From an uncultured Prevotellaceae bacterium (GTDB taxonomy: Bacteria > Bacteroidota > Bacteroidia > Bacteroidales > Bacteroidaceae): DNA of 53,143 bases. Made by a program: the position numbers and the translations under genes. Position 1 is the first letter of the stretch. Each line of letters starts with the position of its first letter. A model generated the notes under the pieces. That model worked only from the letters and a program-made list of their open reading frames with translations, ran no database searches and was not told the DNA's origin. Positions 17,812 to 25,118 of the stretch are shown one piece after another. The stretch spans positions 73,920 to 127,062 of the forward strand of contig ONDS01000012.1 of the NCBI GenBank assembly GCA_900316685.1, written 5' to 3'.

Positions 17812-17947
17812 GGCTGTCCGATAAAATGTGTACCTTTGCTCATGTTATCTGGGTTTTGTTGCAGAAACAAAGGTAACTATAAAGGCTGAAACCTAAGCGA
17901 GGGATTCAGCCTATTTTATGAACGGAGCATAATTTTTAGCGGACAGC
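17812..17947. mobile_element. MITE-like element with IS4-type terminal inverted repeats
   Basis: Ends GCTGTCCGATAAAAT (17813-17827) and ATTTTTAGCGGACAGC (17932-17947) are imperfect inverted repeats. They resemble the TGTCCGGAATAAAAT end of the IS4 remnant at 21080. The 136-bp interior holds a TACCTTTG promoter-like box (17830-17837), its inverted copy CAAAGGTA, and a hairpin GGCTGAA/TTCAGCC (17884-17911) followed by TATTTTAT. There is no transposase. It is probably an internally deleted, non-autonomous derivative. No clear target duplication is visible. Confidence 0.6.
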
Positions 17948-17970
17948 AATAATCAGAATAGCATATTTTC

Positions 17971-18327
17971 TCATTTTATATCGTGATCGGTCATAGCGCA
18001 GACGCAGGAGTCTGACCACACGTTCTCGGCGGTCTCCACCATGTCGATGATGGTGTAGATGGGCAGGATGATGCCCATCACGGCGACGGGTGCTCCGATG
18101 CCTGTCATCAGCGAGAGCGTAAGGAAGTAGCAGCCCATCGGAACGCCGGCATTGCCGACGGCAGAGATGACGGAAACAAACGTCCACAACACGATGGTGC
18201 CGAGGGTGAGTGGTGTGCCTCCCTGCTGCATCACGAAGAGCGAGGTGACGAGGATGAAGGCCGCACAGCCATTCATATTGATGGTACCCACGACGAGTGC
18301 GCCAATCCACAATATCGTATTCTTCAT
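17971..18327 (-). pseudogene. Internally deleted dicarboxylate/amino acid:cation symporter
   Basis: The 118 residues match only the last third of DAACS-family sodium symporters: INMNGCAAF (usual INMDGTAL), the LTLGTIVLWTFVSVISAVGNAGVP segment and a DMVETAENVWSD segment (usual DMxRTxxNVxGD). The first 14 residues (MKNTILWIGALVVG) look like an original N-terminus joined in frame to the C-terminal third. A full protein has about 400 residues, so two thirds of the helices are missing and transport is impossible. A TACCTTTA box (18350-18357, minus strand) still precedes it. Confidence 0.7.
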
Positions 18328-18445
18328 TTTCTTTTATTATATTTCGGATGTAAAGGTACGAACAACTCGTGAAACGGGAAATACCAACATGAGGGTATTT
18401 TGCTGAAAATTGTATAAGATTGGCGATTAGTTCTAAAATTAGTCG

Positions 18446-18453
18446 TAACTTTG
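18446..18453 (+). promoter_or_regulatory. -7 element of tcdA
   Basis: TAACTTTG lies 18 bp before the tcdA ATG; the -33 half is weak. Confidence 0.5.
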
Positions 18454-18471
18454 CAGCCATAAAGGGATTAT

Positions 18472-19329
18472 ATGGCACAAGAAAGGCAACGGTTAGGCGG
18501 GCCGACAGGTTCGGAAATGAGGCGACAGGCAAAACAGCCAATCTTCCGTAGAACAGAACTTCTGTTGGGCGATGAGGCGATGAGCAGCATCGGCGAGAAG
18601 CGCGTCATCATCTTCGGTGTGGGGGGCGTAGGCTCATGGTGCGCCGAGAGTTTGGTGCGTTCAGGAATCAGGTACCTCACTATTGTCGATTCAGACCGTG
18701 TCTGCATCACCAATGTCAACCGCCAGCTGATGGCCACCTCGAAGACTGTCGGTCAGGTGAAAGTGGAGGCACTGAAGGAGCGCCTGCTTAGCATCAACCC
18801 TCAGGCAGAGATCATGGCCCTGCAACAGATATTCACTGCCGAGACTGCTGACAGCTTTGATATCGGCAGTTACGACTACATCATCGATGCCATCGACTCG
18901 CTGAAAGACAAGAAACTGCTGATTCTGATGGCGACACAGACGCGGGCGAAGTTCTTTTCTTCGATGGGTGCAGCTCTGAAACTTGACCCCACAAGGATCA
19001 AAACAGCCGAGTTCTGGAAGGTCCAGGGCGATCCGTTGGCCCGTGCTCTTCGCAAGCGTTTCAAGTGCGACGGACAATATCCCAAGCGCAAGTTCCAGTG
19101 TGTGTATTCGGATGAACTGCTGGAGAACAAAGGCCACAATGCCACCTGTGGCACTGAACAGTGTATGTGTCCAAAAGCAAAGATAGGACCTGGCGACCCT
19201 ACCTTGCTGAATCATGAATGGTGCTCTTCGAAAGCCCGGATCAACGGCACCCTGGCTCACATCACCGCCATCTTCGGTTTTATGCTGGCAGGATTAGTCA
19301 TTCAGGATGCCGTCAAAACAAATTCTTAA
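18472..19329 (+). CDS. tcdA: tRNA threonylcarbamoyladenosine dehydratase
   Basis: TcdA is an E1-like ATP-dependent enzyme that cyclises t6A37 of tRNAs to ct6A. The 285-residue protein has RTELLLGDEAM before the Rossmann motif FGVGGVGSW (about 44-52), IVDSDRVCITNVNRQ with the ATP-contacting Arg-Gln (about 67-81), YIIDAIDSLKDK, and a Cys-containing C-terminal part (CGTEQC). The ATG at 18472 is used because the promoter lies 18 bp upstream. The residues before the core (MAQERQRLGGPTGSEMRRQ) are longer than usual, so an internal start is possible. The gene stands next to a tRNA-targeted island but is itself a normal core gene. Confidence 0.93.
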   Translation: MAQERQRLGGPTGSEMRRQAKQPIFRRTELLLGDEAMSSIGEKRVIIFGVGGVGSWCAESLVRSGIRYLTIVDSDRVCITNVNRQLMATSKTVGQVKVEALKERLLSINPQAEIMALQQIFTAETADSFDIGSYDYIIDAIDSLKDKKLLILMATQTRAKFFSSMGAALKLDPTRIKTAEFWKVQGDPLARALRKRFKCDGQYPKRKFQCVYSDELLENKGHNATCGTEQCMCPKAKIGPGDPTLLNHEWCSSKARINGTLAHITAIFGFMLAGLVIQDAVKTNS

Positions 19330-19398
19330 TCAATCATACAGATTTGTTCTTGTCCACCTCGTGTGCTGTGTTCACCCCATGTTCACCAAGAAAAGAAA

Positions 19399-19427
19399 AA
19401 GCACTTGCGATAAACTCGTAAGTGCTT
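19399..19427 (-). terminator. Terminator-like hairpin next to the left tRNA-Met fragment
   Basis: AAGCACTTGCGA (19399-19410) pairs with TCGTAAGTGCTT (19416-19427); read on the minus strand it is followed by a T-rich run. This is probably the original terminator of tRNA-Met, displaced by insertion of the island. A related hairpin lies at 22592-22620. Confidence 0.65.
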
Positions 19428-19483
19428 GATTTTCATTGTGGACCAGACAGGGCTTGAACCTGTGACCTCCAGATTATGAGTCT
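19418..19483. repeat. Left 66-bp direct repeat (att site): 3' part of tRNA-Met
   Basis: The block 19418-19483 is identical to 22611-22676. It contains the anticodon arm, T-arm and acceptor 3' strand of tRNA-Met(CAT) on the minus strand but lacks the 5' part, so it is not a working tRNA. This is the classic scar of site-specific integration into the 3' end of a tRNA gene. Confidence 0.9.
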
Positions 19484-19504
19484 TAAAAATGATATTTTGT
19501 GATA

Positions 19505-19672
19505 GTTTACGATTTGAAAAAGTATTGATAATCAATAGATTGCGGTTTTGCAATTTTCATTGAAACTCACAAAATACCCCTGACTGAAATGGTTTGTTTA
19601 CGCATTGTTTACGCAGATTTGGAGCACCAGACCATATATTCAGAGCCTTTTACCCCATGTCGTTTACGCAGA
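19505..19672. other. Possible integrase arm-type sites at the left end of the island
   Basis: GTTTACGC recurs at 19596, 19607 and 19662, with GTTTACG at 19505. The 19596/19607 pair is 11 bp apart, one helical turn. Such clusters just inside an attachment site are usual for tyrosine-recombinase arm binding. No integrase gene is present. Confidence 0.4.
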
Positions 19673-19720
19673 ATTTGGGGTTTAATGGACAGCATAAGCA
19701 ACAGTCTACAATCTGGAGGT

Positions 19721-19850
19721 TTCAAATGACCGAATGAATTTGCTCCAAATCACCGAACAACACCTTGCCAAATAACCAAACGAAAAAATGCCAAATAACC
19801 AAATGACATTAAGACAAATAACCAATTAAAAACAAGCCAAACGACCAAAT
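19721..19850 (+). repeat. Six 15-bp direct repeats with exact 23-bp period
   Basis: Copies start at 19721, 19744, 19767, 19790, 19813 and 19836. The consensus is close to GCCAAATAACCAAAT (first copies TTCAAATGACCGAAT and TCCAAATCACCGAAC), separated by unrelated 8-bp spacers. The period is not a multiple of three, so this is not a coding repeat. The array ends 37 bp before the TACCTTTG box of the ATPase gene. It resembles an iteron or operator array. Confidence 0.85.
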
Positions 19851-19887
19851 TGTACGTGAAATATTTTTTCGCTTCAAGAAAAAACAC

Positions 19888-19895
19888 TACCTTTG
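19888..19895 (+). promoter_or_regulatory. -7 element of the DUF4143 ATPase gene
   Basis: TACCTTTG lies 26 bp before the ATG at 19922 and 37 bp after the last 23-bp-period repeat. Confidence 0.6.
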
Positions 19896-19921
19896 CACCG
19901 AAATTATGCAAGATTATTATT

Positions 19922-21058
19922 ATGGTTGAAAAAACTTTCAATTATCGAAAGAGAATTGCAGACATTCTTTTAGAAGAGAAATTAGAAGCAATGGGAGCAG
20001 TTCTTATTGAAGGGCCTAAAGCTTGCGGCAAAACGACTACAGCAGAACAGCAAGCTAAGAGCATCCTGTATATGGATGACCCTGCAAACATACAACAAAA
20101 CCTCCAGCTGGCGGAAACAAACATCAAACGACTGCTTCAAGGTGATACTCCGAGGCTTATTGACGAATGGCAGATAGCCCCTCAAATATGGGATGCAGTA
20201 CGTTTTGAAGTAGACCACAGAAAGGATGATGGTTTGTTCATGCTTACAGGCTCTGCCATTCCTGCAGATAAGTCAAAAATTCGCCATACCGGTGCTGGAC
20301 GTTTCGCATGGCTTACTATGCGCCCCATGACGCTGTGGGAATCGGGAGAATCTTCTGGAGATGTGAGTATCAGAGCTCTTTTTGCCGAACCAGAAAAGGT
20401 TGATGGAGAAAGTATGCTGAAGATGGAAGATATTGCTTTCGCTATTTGCCGAGGTGGCTGGCCTAAATCTCTAACTAAGAAAAGTCAGAAGGCATCACTT
20501 CGTCAAGCCACAGAGTATTTTGAAGCCATAACACGCTCTGACATTTCAAGAGTTGACGGAGTTGAAAGAGATGAGTTTCGTGCCAAGAGGCTTATGCGCT
20601 CATATGCACGATTACAAGGAGCGATGGCCAGCATACCTACTATCATAGAAGACATGAAAACGAATGAGCCAGAAGACATGAGCGACGAAACGGTCTCGTC
20701 ATATATCAAAGCTTTGAAAAAGATTTTTGTAATAGAGGACATGCCTGCCTGGAATCCTAATCTGCGTTCAAAAACCTCCATACGAACTAGCGACACACGC
20801 TATTTTGTCGACCCATCTTTGGCTATTGCGGCTTTAGGTATAGGACCGAATGACTTGCTGAACGACCTAAACACTTTGGGCTTGTTTTTTGAAACGCTCG
20901 CGGAAGGGGCAGCCAATCTAAACACTTTGGCAGAAAAGATAGACACAACAAAAATGAAAAAACCATCATTTAAGATGGTTTTAACTGCTGTCGGACAATA
21001 TGCATACATAAGAACAGATGGCGTAATGGTTGTTCCTATCGGTTGTTTGAAGAATTAA
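19922..21058 (+). CDS. AAA+ ATPase with DUF4143 C-terminal domain
   Basis: A 378-residue member of the ATPase/DUF4143 family, common in Bacteroidales accessory DNA. Walker A is EGPKACGKTTTAE (about 34-46); note PKACGKTT where many have PRxxGKTT. Walker B-like LIDEWQIAP (about 79-87) and the sensor segment LTGSAIP follow. The DUF4143 domain spans about 185-350 with YFVDPSLAIAALG and LGLFFETL. The start at 19922 is chosen from the promoter; the frame is open further upstream. Function is unproven; proposed roles include toxin-antitoxin or defence modules. It is the first gene of the tRNA-Met island. Confidence 0.85.
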   Translation: MVEKTFNYRKRIADILLEEKLEAMGAVLIEGPKACGKTTTAEQQAKSILYMDDPANIQQNLQLAETNIKRLLQGDTPRLIDEWQIAPQIWDAVRFEVDHRKDDGLFMLTGSAIPADKSKIRHTGAGRFAWLTMRPMTLWESGESSGDVSIRALFAEPEKVDGESMLKMEDIAFAICRGGWPKSLTKKSQKASLRQATEYFEAITRSDISRVDGVERDEFRAKRLMRSYARLQGAMASIPTIIEDMKTNEPEDMSDETVSSYIKALKKIFVIEDMPAWNPNLRSKTSIRTSDTRYFVDPSLAIAALGIGPNDLLNDLNTLGLFFETLAEGAANLNTLAEKIDTTKMKKPSFKMVLTAVGQYAYIRTDGVMVVPIGCLKN

Positions 21059-21079
21059 TATTATTTATTTACGATCACT

Positions 21080-21510
21080 AGTGTCCGGAATAAAATAATT
21101 TTGCTCGCGTAATTTATTGGCATTCAGTTTGTTATGGCGAATTTAAATTTTTTGATAAAGATTTCGTTATTTTGGATATAGTATTTATCCAATTTAGATT
21201 CGTCATGCCAACCGGAAAGACCGTTTTCTCCCAACTAATGGACCTTGTCCCTGATTATGAGTTGGGAAAATGTATTGACAAATACCAAGGTGATTACAGA
21301 GCGAAGAAGTTCACGTGTCGTGACCATTTCAAGGTCATGAGCTTCGCCCAGTTCACGGGAAGTTCCAGCCTCAGGGTGATAGAGGCCACGCTGACCGCTT
21401 TTTCCCAAAAGCTTTACCACACAGGTTTGAAGTTGATGCATAAGTCCACGCTTGCTGCAAAGTTCTCACATTTGAGTTGCTTGTGTTGTGTTATGAGCCG
21501 TCTAAATTAA
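21080..21510 (+). mobile_element. IS4-family insertion sequence remnant (left end only)
   Basis: An end-like AGTGTCCGGAATAAAAT at 21080 and a promoter-like AT-rich leader precede a truncated transposase. The right end, the catalytic DDE domain and the matching inverted repeat are absent, so the element is dead. Confidence 0.65.
21205..21510 (+). pseudogene. Truncated IS4-family transposase, DUF4372 N-terminal domain
   Basis: About 85 residues match the DUF4372 N-terminal domain of Bacteroidetes IS4 transposases: GKTVFSQLMDLVPDYELGKC, the FTCRDHFKVMSFAQFTG segment, then SLRVIEATLTAFSQKLYHTG. After STLA the frame runs into unrelated residues and stops at 21510. A complete transposase has roughly 380-400 residues. 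The deletion may predate or accompany assembly of the island. Confidence 0.8.
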
Positions 21511-21516
21511 AGTAAA

Positions 21517-22422
21517 ATGCCTTGTAAGATGAATCAGAAATCACTATTTCCAGCAATAGATGTGGAGAACAAGCATACGCTATTCATTATTGGCAACGGG
21601 TTTGATTTAGCTCATGGGATAAAGTCGCAGTATAGCGACTTTGCGAAGTGGGTGCGACAGCGGGGCAATTACCGCCTTGTACAGATGATGGAGATTTTCT
21701 TCAGTAACAATAGGGACTTTTGGGGGGACATAGAGAAAGCCTTGGGGGAATATGACGAAGAAGAGATAGTGGACCGGTGTAGTCCTGACGAAGGTATTGA
21801 CTATGACCACCCAACTCGTTCAGTGGCAGCCATCGAAGATGGCCCCGATTGGTTGTTTAAGCCAATCTTGGATGAATTCTTAGAGGCGTTTAATCAATGG
21901 GTGGAAAGTATTGACATGGACGATGTAAAAGCAAAGTTTGATTTGCCAGTCGAAAGTCGCTATCTGTCGTTTAATTACACTGAGACCTTGGAAAAAATCT
22001 ATAGCATACCCCAAGAGAATATCCTCCATATCCACGGATCAAGGCTGAAACATGATGACTATATCATTGGCCACGACCAGCCACGCGACCCCAACGATGC
22101 ATATGAGGATGAAGCGGAACTTCTTTTCAAGCAAGATACATGGAGCAAAGTTATAGCATGGATGAATGAATTGGTGAAAGATACCGATGGCATAATAAAG
22201 GAAAACCATGCCTTTTTCAATCTACTTGGTGATATTACAAAAGTGGTTGTTATTGGGCATTCTTTCTATCACGTAGATTACCCATATATGATAGAAGTCG
22301 TACGGCAGACAGGAACGAATGTCCCATGGACAATATCATATCACACCAAAAATGATGAAGAACGAATAACAGACTTTATTGCTCGTACTGGGTTGCATAA
22401 TTATAGATTGTTTGAATTATAA
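21517..22422 (+). CDS. AbiH-family abortive-infection protein
   Basis: A 301-residue protein with the AbiH opening motif LFIIGNGFDLAHGIKSQYSDF (about residues 21-41 in two parts: IGNGFDLAHG and SQYSDF) and LSFNYTETLEKIY with NILHIHGS further on, the conserved order of this family. It ends with VVVIGHSFYHVDYPYM. AbiH proteins stop phage growth by an unknown mechanism; some homologues are annotated only as bacteriophage abortive infection AbiH. The start at 21517 (or the ATG at 21529) follows the IS4 remnant closely. Its place in a tRNA-targeted island fits a mobile defence gene. Confidence 0.88.
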   Translation: MPCKMNQKSLFPAIDVENKHTLFIIGNGFDLAHGIKSQYSDFAKWVRQRGNYRLVQMMEIFFSNNRDFWGDIEKALGEYDEEEIVDRCSPDEGIDYDHPTRSVAAIEDGPDWLFKPILDEFLEAFNQWVESIDMDDVKAKFDLPVESRYLSFNYTETLEKIYSIPQENILHIHGSRLKHDDYIIGHDQPRDPNDAYEDEAELLFKQDTWSKVIAWMNELVKDTDGIIKENHAFFNLLGDITKVVVIGHSFYHVDYPYMIEVVRQTGTNVPWTISYHTKNDEERITDFIARTGLHNYRLFEL

Positions 22423-22513
22423 ACAAGCAATATTACAAGTATAGGGCATGTTTTAATACGAATTATTACTGAATAATGCATCTTGCTAACACCACTTGTG
22501 AACACCAAAAGCA

Positions 22514-22579
22514 TGTTCGCAAGATTTCTCTGTGTTCATGGGTGTTTGAGTTTGCGCTCGGTGTTCGCGTGGTGTTCGC
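22514..22579. other. Possible integrase arm-type sites at the right end of the island
   Basis: TGTTCGC occurs at 22514, 22562 and 22573, the last two 11 bp apart. The 22562 copy lies 49 bp before the right 66-bp repeat. TGTTCACC copies at 19369 and 19380 have the same 11-bp spacing and the same 49-bp distance from the left repeat. Confidence 0.4.
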
Positions 22580-22591
22580 AATCAAAGAAAA

Positions 22592-22620
22592 AAGCACCTA
22601 CAAAATCTTTGTAAGTGCTT
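22592..22620 (-). terminator. Terminator of tRNA-Met
   Basis: A 13-bp stem, AAGCACCTACAAA / TTTGTAAGTGCTT with one mismatch and a 3-nt loop, reads on the minus strand into a TTTTTTCTTTG run, 12 bp after the tRNA 3' end. Confidence 0.75.
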
Positions 22621-22676
22621 GATTTTCATTGTGGACCAGACAGGGCTTGAACCTGTGACCTCCAGATTATGAGTCT
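22611..22676. repeat. Right 66-bp direct repeat (att site) inside intact tRNA-Met
   Basis: Identical to 19418-19483. It covers the 3' 45 nt of the intact tRNA plus 21 bp of downstream DNA. The island between the repeats is about 3.2 kb. Confidence 0.9.
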
Positions 22677-22705
22677 GTTGCTCTAACCAACTGAGCTACA
22701 AGTCC
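22632..22705 (-). tRNA. tRNA-Met or tRNA-Ile2 (anticodon CAT)
   Basis: A 74-nt cloverleaf with D-arm GCTCAGTTGGTTAGAGC, anticodon stem CAGA/TCTG around the CAT anticodon, and T-arm ACAGG-TTCAAGC-CCTGT. The acceptor (GGACTTG/CTGGTCC) has one T-T mismatch. CAT serves elongator Met, initiator Met and, after lysidine modification, Ile; the A-starting initiator features are not seen, so elongator Met is likely. It is the integration target of the adjacent island. Confidence 0.93.
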
Positions 22706-22740
22706 AGTGCAAATGCCACTCGGGGCATGATTTGCGGCTG

Positions 22741-22748
22741 CAAAGATA
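22741..22748 (-). promoter_or_regulatory. -7 element of tRNA-Met
   Basis: TATCTTTG on the minus strand, 35 bp before the mature tRNA 5' end. Confidence 0.6.
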
Positions 22749-22823
22749 AGCCCTTTTCCCCGATTATCCAAACATTTTCGAAGATTATTTGCTAAAAACC
22801 TTCAAAAATCAAATGGAATTGTT

Positions 22824-22831
22824 TATTTTTG
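22824..22831 (+). promoter_or_regulatory. -7 element of ruvB
   Basis: TATTTTTG, 58 bp before the ruvB ATG; no good TTTG at the right distance. Confidence 0.45.
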
Positions 22832-22889
22832 CATTCGAATAACCAACTCCCTCGTTCCTGGAACGGGGAGCCATACGTACGACACGCTA

Positions 22890-23915
22890 ATGGACAGTTT
22901 TGACATACGACACGAAGGGGCGACAGCCGAGAAGGATTTCGAGAATGCGCTGCGACCTCTGCGCTTCCACGATTTCAGTGGGCAGCAGAAGGTGGTGGAT
23001 AATCTCGAGGTGTTCGTCGAGGCCGCCAAATTCCGTGGCGAACCTCTCGACCATACCTTGCTGCATGGCCCCCCTGGACTGGGGAAGACTACGCTGAGCA
23101 ACATCATCGCCAATGAGTTGGGCGTGGGATTCAAGATCACCAGTGGACCGGTGCTCGACAAACCGGGCGACCTGGCGGGCATACTCACCTCGCTCGAACC
23201 TAACGATGTGCTCTTCATCGACGAGATACACCGCCTATCACCCGTGGTGGAGGAGTACCTCTACAGCGCGATGGAGGACTACCGCATCGACATCATGATC
23301 GACAAGGGACCCTCGGCGCGCTCCATACAGATAGACCTCAACCCGTTCACCCTCGTAGGGGCGACCACACGCAGCGGACTGCTCACGGCACCGCTACGGG
23401 CGCGCTTCGGCATCAACATGCACTTAGAGTATTACGACCCTGCCACACTACAACGTATCATCACGCGGTCGGCGCAGATACTACAGGTGCCCATCGACAG
23501 CGATGCCGCATCGGAGATAGCACGCCGTAGCAGGGGCACGCCCCGTATCGCCAACGCCCTGTTGCGACGGGTGCGTGACTTCGCACAGGTGAAGGGCACG
23601 GGGCGCATCGACGTAGGCATAGCGCGTTTCGCGCTGACAGCTCTCAACATCGATCAGTATGGGCTCGACGAGATAGACAACAAGATACTGCTCACCATCA
23701 TCGACAAGTTCAAAGGCGGACCAGTGGGTCTCTCCACCATCGCCACCGCCATCGGCGAGGACGCGGGCACCGTGGAAGAGGTGTACGAGCCGTTCCTCAT
23801 CATGGAGGGATTCGTCAAACGCACCCCGCGCGGACGAATGGTCACGGAACTGGCCTATCAACACCTGGGGCGCAACCCCTATCGGATGGATGGGTATGAG
23901 CAGAGCCTGTTTTAA
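22890..23915 (+). CDS. ruvB: Holliday junction branch migration helicase RuvB
   Basis: RuvB is the AAA+ motor of the RuvAB complex that moves Holliday junctions. The 341-residue protein is full length: Walker [11 protein letters not shown] (about 60-69), Walker [12 protein letters not shown] (about 107-117), sensor 1 [12 protein letters not shown], the arginine-finger segment LRARFG, and a winged-helix C-terminus ending in [22 protein letters not shown]. The ATG at 22890 gives the usual N-terminus. It is transcribed away from the tRNA-Met gene; no ruvA or ruvC is adjacent. Confidence 0.97.
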   Translation: MDSFDIRHEGATAEKDFENALRPLRFHDFSGQQKVVDNLEVFVEAAKFRGEPLDHTLLHGPPGLGKTTLSNIIANELGVGFKITSGPVLDKPGDLAGILTSLEPNDVLFIDEIHRLSPVVEEYLYSAMEDYRIDIMIDKGPSARSIQIDLNPFTLVGATTRSGLLTAPLRARFGINMHLEYYDPATLQRIITRSAQILQVPIDSDAASEIARRSRGTPRIANALLRRVRDFAQVKGTGRIDVGIARFALTALNIDQYGLDEIDNKILLTIIDKFKGGPVGLSTIATAIGEDAGTVEEVYEPFLIMEGFVKRTPRGRMVTELAYQHLGRNPYRMDGYEQSLF

Positions 23916-23927
23916 GCCTCCCCCCAA

Positions 23928-24085
23928 CCCCCTCCCAAGGAGGGGGGCAAAGGAGTGAGGGGTGTGAGGTGAGAGATATGTCCGTTGTGGGAATTAAGAA
24001 TTAAAAGTTAAGAGTTAAGAAAAATAGTCTGCCACCAGGCAATCCAACTATTGTCCAAACTCCTAAACTCCCAAACTCCTCCAAA
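23928..24085. repeat. Palindrome and short 7-nt-period repeats between ruvB and coaD
   Basis: CCCCCTCC-CAA-GGAGGGGG (23928-23946) follows the ruvB stop. A run of AGTTAAG-like heptamers lies at 23994-24018, and ACTCCTAA/ACTCCCAA heptamers at 24059-24083. The latter end 22 bp before the coaD ATG. Confidence 0.6.
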
Positions 24086-24105
24086 TAACTCATAAACATC
24101 GAACA

Positions 24106-24546
24106 ATGATCGCAATCTTTACTGGCAGTTTCGACCCCTTTACCATCGGGCATGACGATATCGTCAGGCGCACCCTCCCGTTGTGCTCCTCTTTGGTAAT
24201 CGGGGTGGGCCACAACGAGCGGAAACAGTATATGCACACCGTGGAGGAGCGGGTGGAGGCCATTCGGCGTCTCTACGCCGACGAGCCCAAGGTGAGCGTG
24301 GAGGCATACAGCGACCTGACCGTCGACTTCGCCAAGAGGGTAGGGGCCACGGTCATCGTTAAGGGGGTGCGCAACATCAAGGATTTTGAATACGAGCGCG
24401 AACAGGCCGAGTTGAACCGACGCCTGGGCGGGGTGGAGACGCTGTTGCTCTTCGCCGACCCGGCATTGGCCAGTGTCAGCTCGAGCGCCGTAAGGGAACT
24501 GGTCCATTTCGGACGTGATATAAAGGAATATTTACCCAAACCATGA
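24106..24546 (+). CDS. coaD: Phosphopantetheine adenylyltransferase
   Basis: CoaD transfers AMP from ATP to 4'-phosphopantetheine, the penultimate step of coenzyme A synthesis. The 146-residue protein has the nucleotidyltransferase motif TGSFDPFTIGH (6-16, the GxFDPxTxGH form), KGVRNIKDFEYE (about 86-97), and SVSSSAVRE (about 124-132, the ISSTxVRE motif). The last base of its stop codon region overlaps the ybeY ATG in an ATGA junction, so the two are translationally coupled. Confidence 0.96.
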   Translation: MIAIFTGSFDPFTIGHDDIVRRTLPLCSSLVIGVGHNERKQYMHTVEERVEAIRRLYADEPKVSVEAYSDLTVDFAKRVGATVIVKGVRNIKDFEYEREQAELNRRLGGVETLLLFADPALASVSSSAVRELVHFGRDIKEYLPKP

Positions 24547-24959
24547 TTACATATAATACCGACGGGGTGAAGTGGCCCGACATCAAGAAACGAGCCCTCA
24601 CCGCATGGATCAAACAGGTGGCAGCCTCCTATGGCAAGAAGGTGGGCGAGATAGGTTATATGCTCGTTGACGACGATCGTATCCTCGAGGTCAACCGCCA
24701 ATACCTGGGCCACGATTATTACACGGATATCATCACCTTCGACTACTGCGAGGGTGACATCCTCAATGGCGACATCGTCATCTCTCTCGACACCGTGCGT
24801 TCCAATGCCGAACAGCAAGGCACGGAGTTTCTCGACGAACTGCATCGTGTGTTCATACATGGCATACTCCATCTCTGCGGCATCAACGACAAAGGACCCG
24901 GGGAGCGCGAGATCATGGAGCGTGCGGAGAACAAGGCGCTGAGCATTTTGAGTGTTTAG
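24543..24959 (+). CDS. ybeY: Endoribonuclease YbeY, 16S rRNA maturation factor
   Basis: The 138-residue protein is a UPF0054/YbeY metalloprotein involved in rRNA 3' maturation and ribosome quality control. The metal motif is HGILHLCGINDK (about 111-122). The first two His of the HGxLHLxGxDH consensus are present, but the third is replaced, as I recall for many Bacteroidetes homologues (HGxLHLxGYKDK). DDDRILEVNRQYLGHDYYTDIITF, in two parts, is the conserved N-terminal half. It overlaps coaD by 4 bp. Confidence 0.93.
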   Translation: MITYNTDGVKWPDIKKRALTAWIKQVAASYGKKVGEIGYMLVDDDRILEVNRQYLGHDYYTDIITFDYCEGDILNGDIVISLDTVRSNAEQQGTEFLDELHRVFIHGILHLCGINDKGPGEREIMERAENKALSILSV

Positions 24960-25101
24960 TGTTGAGTGTTTAGTGTTTAGTGTAGAGTGTAGAGTGTTGG
25001 AGGTTTTGGGTTTCTGGACTATTCTCTCACCCCTCACCCCTCACCTCTCACCCCTCACCTCTCACCTCTCACCTCCCACCCCTCGCCTCTCACCCCTCAC
25101 A
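24957..25101. repeat. Composite 7-nt-period array between ybeY and the TPM gene
   Basis: GTTTAGT/GTTGAGT/GTAGAGT heptamers run from 24957 to about 24999. A unique stretch ends in GGACTATTCTC (25016-25026), and CTCACCC/CTCACCT heptamers then run to 25101. The same order recurs at 40452-40672 and 42779-42864. Confidence 0.9.
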
Positions 25102-25118
25102 TCTAATTCTCAAATGAT

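Noticed and set aside
19721-19850. CRISPR array
   Set aside because: Repeats of 15 bp with 8-bp spacers are far too short, and no cas gene is present.
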